DNA of 9,710 bases from an uncultured Hyphomicrobiales bacterium (GTDB lineage: Bacteria > Pseudomonadota > Alphaproteobacteria > Rhizobiales > Rhizobiaceae), in NCBI GenBank assembly GCA_943914405.1, contig CALUBX010000183.1, positions 1 through 9,710 of the forward strand, in the 5' to 3' direction. The notes under the pieces are model-generated. The model was given only the letters and a program-made list of their open reading frames with translations, made no database searches and was not told where the DNA came from. Shown here in pieces: positions 5,566 through 9,710 of this stretch. Within the stretch, counting starts at the first letter, position 1, and every line of letters begins with the position of its first letter. The translations under genes and the position numbers were made by a program.

Positions 5566-6432
5566 TCAGGAAACGGAAACGCCTTGCACCACACCCTGCA
5601 TGATGTTGGGCACGTAGATGGAGATGATGAACACGACCACTGCGATACCGGCAATGGCGAGAGCCGTCTGGAATTGATCGCCGATCTCAGGTTCGTTCGC
5701 TATCCCGATCAAGACTTCCGAACCGATCCTCGCGATCATTACCAGGGCCATCAGTTTCATACCGACCGAGAAGGCATAGACCAGATAGCGGATTGCGAAA
5801 TCCTTGGTATAGGAGGAGCCGCCGAGACCCAGCATGATCATGCCTGCCAGAAGGCCGATGTACATTTCGACCATGACCGAGACGAAGATCGCAGCGACGA
5901 GCGAGAAGGCGATCACCGTCACGATCATCGCAAAAACGGCCGCGATTGCCAGGGCATTGTCCTCGAAAACGCCAAACTGAGCTTTTTCGGACATCTTGGA
6001 AGCGACCGAGAGCCCGGCATTGAAGACGTCTGCGGGAGAGGCGGTGCCCCCGCCCGCGCCCAGTTGGAACAAGCTGTCGACGACAGCCTTCGCGAATGTC
6101 GGCCCCTGCGTCATGACGAAAAGAAAGAAGCCGACAAACATGATTCGCCTGACGATCTCGGCGAACCAGCTGTCGAGCGACGCGGTCTGAAGTGCGAGCC
6201 AGACTGCCGCGATGGCGATCTCGATCGTGGCCAGGATCCAGAACAACGACCGAGCCGCATTCATGACGGTGGTCTCCCACCCCTTGGCGGCCGTCGAAAT
6301 CTGGTTCTGCAGTGACGTCAGCACGGACCCTTCCTGCGCGAGCGCAGGCTCATGGATTACGACAAGGGTCGCGATCGCAAAGAGCGAAACCGAAAGTATC
6401 CGGACGGCAATCTTCTTCGAGCCGCTCACCAC
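5566..6432 (-). CDS. trbL: TrbL, VirB6-like polytopic inner-membrane channel protein (ends early at TGA)
   Basis: The 288-residue product has a signal-like N-terminus (VSLFAIATLVVIHEPALAQ, possible cleavage after Ala32) and about five further hydrophobic segments (roughly 62-82, 95-108, 160-206, 216-234, 256-273). The loops YIGLLAGMIMLGLGG and NAGLSVASKM are typical of the TrbL/VirB6 family, which lines the inner-membrane path for substrate. It starts with GTG at 6432, inside GTGGTGA that also holds the trbK stop, with GAGG at 5-base spacing. The reading ends ...VQGVSVS at a TGA (5568-5566); the same frame then continues for 108 codons (5239-5565). The membrane domain is complete; what is lost is the Ala/Gly-rich C-terminal tail. 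Whether the truncated form works is unknown. Confidence 0.88.
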   Translation of the reverse strand: MVSGSKKIAVRILSVSLFAIATLVVIHEPALAQEGSVLTSLQNQISTAAKGWETTVMNAARSLFWILATIEIAIAAVWLALQTASLDSWFAEIVRRIMFVGFFLFVMTQGPTFAKAVVDSLFQLGAGGGTASPADVFNAGLSVASKMSEKAQFGVFEDNALAIAAVFAMIVTVIAFSLVAAIFVSVMVEMYIGLLAGMIMLGLGGSSYTKDFAIRYLVYAFSVGMKLMALVMIARIGSEVLIGIANEPEIGDQFQTALAIAGIAVVVFIISIYVPNIMQGVVQGVSVS

Positions 6433-6602
6433 TCCGGCCTCATCTTTTGGCCGCCGGACGTGGGAAACTGCTTTGGCGTCGCAAAGAAATCAGAACGGCG
6501 CTGTTCGGCGGCGCTATGGCCGGAAAGGAAGATCCATGTCGTGGCCGCACCGAGGGCAACGATACCGACGAACAAGGTCAGGATCAGCTTCATCTTCACC
6601 AT
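6426..6602 (-). CDS. trbK: TrbK, small entry-exclusion-type protein (TrbK-alt family)
   Basis: The 58-residue protein has one N-terminal hydrophobic segment (about 4-27: LILTLFVGIVALGAATTWIF) and a polar tail ending in FFATPKQFPTSGGQKMRPEW. In this position rhizobial plasmids carry a short putative entry-exclusion protein whose C-terminus is of the FF...GGQxMRPxW type. It lacks the lipobox cysteine of RP4 TrbK, so it should stay in the inner membrane through the hydrophobic segment. Entry exclusion means blocking redundant uptake of the same plasmid. The ATG at 6602 overlaps the trbJ stop as ATGGTGA. A GTG (6599) and ATG (6593) are alternatives. The C-terminus resembles that of TrbJ (see findings). 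Function is inferred from position and family. Confidence 0.8.
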   Translation of the reverse strand: MVKMKLILTLFVGIVALGAATTWIFLSGHSAAEQRRSDFFATPKQFPTSGGQKMRPEW

Positions 6603-7396
6603 TCGATTTTCATCCCCTCGCCGCCCGACGTCGACGGCGCTGTCGATTTGAAGAATTGCTCTCGCCGCGCCTGGGCAAGATCCTTGTCGGTCTGCTCGGT
6701 CTGTAGCCAAGTGCCCATCATGGTCATCTGCTGGGAAACGAGGCCGCGCAGCTTCTGCATCTGAGCAACCTGTTGCGCGGCAATCTCGTGACCGACCTGG
6801 AGAGCCTTCATTTGCCCATCGGCAGATTCCGACATCGAACGGAGCTGGTTCATCGTACTCTCCTCGCTGTCGAACTGATCGGCCGTCAATCCGGCGGCAG
6901 AGAGCGTGCCGGCAATCGTGTCCCTGTTGGTATCGGACCAGCTTTGATATGTGGTGGAGAAGCTTTCGCCGTTCGGCAGGTTCGTCTTCAGGTCGCCGTA
7001 GCTTTTGAACCGCTGCTTGAGGATATCGTTGGCATTGCCCATCGAGAACGAGATGCCCTGAGCCTGCTTCACCACATTGGTCAACTGATTGAGGTCGCCT
7101 TCGACCTGACCCCAGACATGGTTGGGCAGCTGAGCGGTGTTCTGCAGCATGTTTTGATAGATATTGAGCTGGTTCTGAATCTGCTCGGCAAGCTGGCTGA
7201 TCTGGGTAATCTGGTTTTGGATTTGCTCGCCGGACTGGCCGACAAGCGAAACGAGCTCGCCATTGTTCAAGAGCTGCGTCCACTCGGTTGCAGCTCCCGT
7301 CGCTGTCCCGGCACTCGCCGAGGACGCCGACATGAAGCCCAGGACCGTGGCGGAAAAGAAAGCCAGCCGTTTACGCGTTGTCCGTGGATAGGACAT
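6596..7396 (-). CDS. trbJ: TrbJ, VirB5-like periplasmic pilus-associated protein
   Basis: The 266-residue protein has a signal peptide (KRLAFFSATVLGFMSASSASA, cleavage near residue 29), followed by a long Gln-rich helical region (about 55-90: QIQNQITQISQLAEQIQNQL) likely to form a coiled coil. The rest of the mature protein is also largely helical, as in the VirB5/TrbJ family, which sits at the pilus tip or base and aids mating contact. ATG at 7396 has GAGGAG six bases upstream and overlaps the end of trbE by 26 bases. The C-terminus ends FFKSTAPSTSGGEGMKIEW and overlaps the trbK start. Confidence 0.94.
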   Translation of the reverse strand: MSYPRTTRKRLAFFSATVLGFMSASSASAGTATGAATEWTQLLNNGELVSLVGQSGEQIQNQITQISQLAEQIQNQLNIYQNMLQNTAQLPNHVWGQVEGDLNQLTNVVKQAQGISFSMGNANDILKQRFKSYGDLKTNLPNGESFSTTYQSWSDTNRDTIAGTLSAAGLTADQFDSEESTMNQLRSMSESADGQMKALQVGHEIAAQQVAQMQKLRGLVSQQMTMMGTWLQTEQTDKDLAQARREQFFKSTAPSTSGGEGMKIEW

Positions 7397-9710
7397 CGTT
7401 CACTCCTCTCGCTTGAAGCCAATGTGCCGGCCATGCGGCACCGTGCTCGGCACGCAGCCGATCGATCTGCTTGAGATCTTCCTTGCCCGAAGCCCCGACG
7501 AAGCTGAGCGTCACGGGGCCGAGCGACATGTCGAACAAGCGCCGGCCGTCCGGCGTGGCCACGTAATATTCCCGCTTCGGGGTGGCGGTCGCGACGATTT
7601 CGATCTGGCGCTCGTTGAAACCGATGCGCTCGTAGAATTCCCGGGTACCGGTTTCGCGTGCGGCACCATTCGGGAGGCAGATTTTTGTCGGGCAGGATTC
7701 TTTCAGCACGTCGATGATGCCCGAGCGCTCCGCGTCCGAGATCGATTGTGTCGCCAGGACGACGGCGCAGTTTGCTTTACGCAGCACCTTCAGCCACTCC
7801 CGAATCTTATCCCGAAACACCGGATGCCCAAGCATCAGCCAGGCTTCGTCGAGAAGGATCAGGCTTGGCGAGCCGTCGAGCCGCTTTTCGATCCGGCGGA
7901 AGAGATAGGTGAGAACCGGTACGAGATTGCGCTCGCCCATGTTCATCAGCTGCTCGACTTCGAAGGTCTGGAACGCCCGTAGTGAAAGACCATCCTGTTC
8001 CGCGTCCAGGAGATGGCCCATCGGGCCATCAACAGTGTAATGATGCAGTGCATCTTTGATTTCCCGCATCTGTACGCCGGAGACAAAATCCGACAATGAA
8101 CGTGCATTCGAGAGCGCCATGAGCATAATCTGACGCGAGATGGCATTACGGTGATCTGGCGTGACGGCTACACCCTGGATGGACACGAGGGTCTCGATCC
8201 ACTCTGACGCCCAGGCTCGGTCCTCGTCCGTCTGCAATTCAGACAGCGGGCAAAAAGCGAGCTGCGCTCCCTCCCCTTCTCGATCACCCCCGATCTCGTA
8301 GTGATCGCCGCCGGCAGCCAGCGTCAGCGGCTGTATCGATCGCCCCTTATCGAAGGCAAAGATCTGAGCGTGCTCGTATCGTCGAAATTGCGCGGCGATC
8401 AGCGCCAGCAAAGTCGATTTGCCCGAACCGGTGGGGCCGAAGATCAGGGTATGGCCGACGTCATCAACATGCAGGTTGAGGCGGAATGGCGTCGACCCAC
8501 TGGCCACCAGCATCAGCGGCGGCGAGTTTGGCGGATAAAATGGGCACGGCGCGAAGGGGCTTCCCGACCAGACGGAGTTTAACGGAACGAGATCCGAAAG
8601 ATTGCTGGTGTTGATCAGCGGTTCGCGGATGTTGCAGTACCAGTTGCCCGGCAGGCTGCCGAGATAGGCATCGGTTGCGTTCAATGTCTCGATCCGAGCG
8701 CCGAACCCTTCAGCCTGGATCAGCCTGCGGACGGCCTCGGCCTTTTCCTGCAAGTTTTCTCTGTCCTCATCGAACAAGACAATGACAGGCGTGTAGTATC
8801 CGTAGGCTACCAGCTGAGAGGATGCCTGGGCGATCGCGTCCTCAGTTTCGCCCACCATGGTCATGGCGTCCTGGTCGACCGAACGGGACTGGGTCTGAAA
8901 AAGTTGATCGAAGAAGGGCCGCACCTTCTGCTGCCATTTCTTACGGGTCCGCTCGAGCTTCTGGCGCGCTTCCTCTGCGTCGAGGAATATAAAGCGAGAC
9001 GACCAGCGATAGGTGAGTGGCATCAGGTCGAGGCTGTTGAGAATTCCGGGCCAGCTTTCAGCGGGCAAGCCATCGATGGCAACGACGCCCAAAAATCGGC
9101 TCTCGACACGCGGGGTCAGTCCATGCTCGAGTTCTGCGGTCGCGACCCAGTCGAGGTACATCGGCACATCCGGCAGACGTACGGGATGGTTCTCGCCGGT
9201 AATGCAGAAACGCACGAACTGCAGCAGCTCGTCGTACCGCCCAACCCTCTCCCCTCCCCTCTCGGGTACCTCGATGGTCTGCATCCGGCGGATCGACAGC
9301 GTGTTCGCCAGATACTGTTCGATTTCCCGGATGGCATTCTTGAATATGAAGAGCACCGTGTCGGCGTAGGAACGCTTGCGGCTTTCCTCGTCGGAATAGA
9401 TGTATTTGCTCAAGGACGACCGCTTCGATTCCAGCGGCCTGTATGTGAGTATGATTGCGTGCTTGCTCTCGAAATGACCTTGCTCACGGCCAAAATGGGC
9501 ACGCCGTTCATCATCGATCGCCCGTGTGACCGAGTCGGGAAAATGCGATCTGTCCTCCGTGGGATAGTCGATGGTCGGGACACGGACTGCCTCAACCTGG
9601 ATGATCCACCCCGAGCCCATGCGCGACAAAACGGCATTGATCTGGCGGGAGAGTTCGTTACGCTCCAGGTCGGTCGCGCTCTCGGAGTCCGGCCCGGCAA
9701 AATACCAACC
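7371..9710 (-). CDS. trbE: TrbE, VirB4-type ATPase of the mating-pair apparatus (5' end outside window)
   Basis: 779 residues are visible and the frame is open to the right edge. The usual length is about 820, so roughly 40 N-terminal residues are missing. The visible start GWYFAGPDSESATDLERNEL belongs to the CagE/TrbE/VirB4 N-terminal domain. The Walker A motif GPTGSGKST is at about residues 425-433 and the Walker B motif ILLDEAW at about 618-624, followed by ATQSISDA, which is typical of VirB4 proteins. Its ATPase activity powers pilus and channel assembly at the inner membrane. The internal TTG at 9629 and ATG at 9620 should not be taken as the start, because conserved sequence lies upstream. 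It ends with TAA at 7373-7371, inside trbJ. Confidence 0.96.
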   Translation of the reverse strand, partial: GWYFAGPDSESATDLERNELSRQINAVLSRMGSGWIIQVEAVRVPTIDYPTEDRSHFPDSVTRAIDDERRAHFGREQGHFESKHAIILTYRPLESKRSSLSKYIYSDEESRKRSYADTVLFIFKNAIREIEQYLANTLSIRRMQTIEVPERGGERVGRYDELLQFVRFCITGENHPVRLPDVPMYLDWVATAELEHGLTPRVESRFLGVVAIDGLPAESWPGILNSLDLMPLTYRWSSRFIFLDAEEARQKLERTRKKWQQKVRPFFDQLFQTQSRSVDQDAMTMVGETEDAIAQASSQLVAYGYYTPVIVLFDEDRENLQEKAEAVRRLIQAEGFGARIETLNATDAYLGSLPGNWYCNIREPLINTSNLSDLVPLNSVWSGSPFAPCPFYPPNSPPLMLVASGSTPFRLNLHVDDVGHTLIFGPTGSGKSTLLALIAAQFRRYEHAQIFAFDKGRSIQPLTLAAGGDHYEIGGDREGEGAQLAFCPLSELQTDEDRAWASEWIETLVSIQGVAVTPDHRNAISRQIMLMALSNARSLSDFVSGVQMREIKDALHHYTVDGPMGHLLDAEQDGLSLRAFQTFEVEQLMNMGERNLVPVLTYLFRRIEKRLDGSPSLILLDEAWLMLGHPVFRDKIREWLKVLRKANCAVVLATQSISDAERSGIIDVLKESCPTKICLPNGAARETGTREFYERIGFNERQIEIVATATPKREYYVATPDGRRLFDMSLGPVTLSFVGASGKEDLKQIDRLRAEHGAAWPAHWLQARGVNDVLSTDNA

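Noticed and set aside
5584..6315. 243-codon plus-strand frame opposite trbL
   Set aside because: Its His/Asp/Arg-rich product is the antisense shadow of a membrane protein; trbL on the other strand is clearly real.
6426..7283. Long minus-strand frame covering trbK and most of trbJ
   Set aside because: Only its last 58 codons (trbK) look like a protein; the upstream part is trbJ read in the wrong frame.
6773..7474. Long plus-strand frame opposite trbJ
   Set aside because: It is an antisense shadow of trbJ and the end of trbE, without its own start signals.
1..9710. Insertion sequences, CRISPR arrays or rRNA genes
   Set aside because: No transposase frame, spaced direct repeats or rRNA-like segment was seen in either strand.

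Overview
The window holds most of a quorum-sensing-controlled conjugation region from a repABC-type plasmid or related element of an alphaproteobacterium in the Rhizobiales (Agrobacterium, Rhizobium, Sinorhizobium, Mesorhizobium group). The evidence is the gene order trbE-J-K-L-F-G-H-I on the minus strand, followed by a LuxR-type traR and its antiactivator traM. Every predicted protein resembles the Ti/NGR234 family of mating-pair-formation proteins. All recognition is from the sequence and memory of the families; no database search was run.

Layout from right to left, in the direction of trb transcription: trbE (VirB4-type ATPase, 5' end beyond the right edge), trbJ (VirB5-like), trbK (small entry-exclusion-type protein), trbL (VirB6-like, interrupted by an in-frame TGA), the detached C-terminal part of trbL, trbF (VirB8-like), trbG (VirB9-like), trbH (lipoprotein, VirB7 role) and trbI (VirB10-like). 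Genes overlap or lie a few to about 16 bases apart, so this is one operon. It would build the envelope-spanning type IV secretion channel and mating bridge. About 250 bases of apparently non-coding DNA follow, then traR (minus strand). traM (plus strand) is tail-to-tail with it, with one base between the stop codons. TraR with acyl-homoserine lactone should activate trb/tra genes, and TraM should hold TraR inactive until quorum. traI and trbBCD, expected upstream of trbE, would lie beyond the right edge.

The left part (about 207-723) has no convincing protein gene but a lot of secondary structure. It contains a divergent promoter pair with a 12-bp palindrome between the -35 and -10 boxes of the plus-strand promoter, a terminator-like hairpin at 333-368, and a strongly folded segment (about 481-637) closed by an 11-bp inverted repeat and followed by a T tract. 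This looks like one or two small RNAs or a long structured leader before traM. At the left edge an unrecognised gene starts on the minus strand and runs off the window.

The items most worth checking are the TGA splitting trbL, the structured RNA candidate upstream of traM, the repeated C-terminal coding motif at the trbJ/trbK and trbK/trbL junctions, and the changed DNA-recognition helix of TraR.
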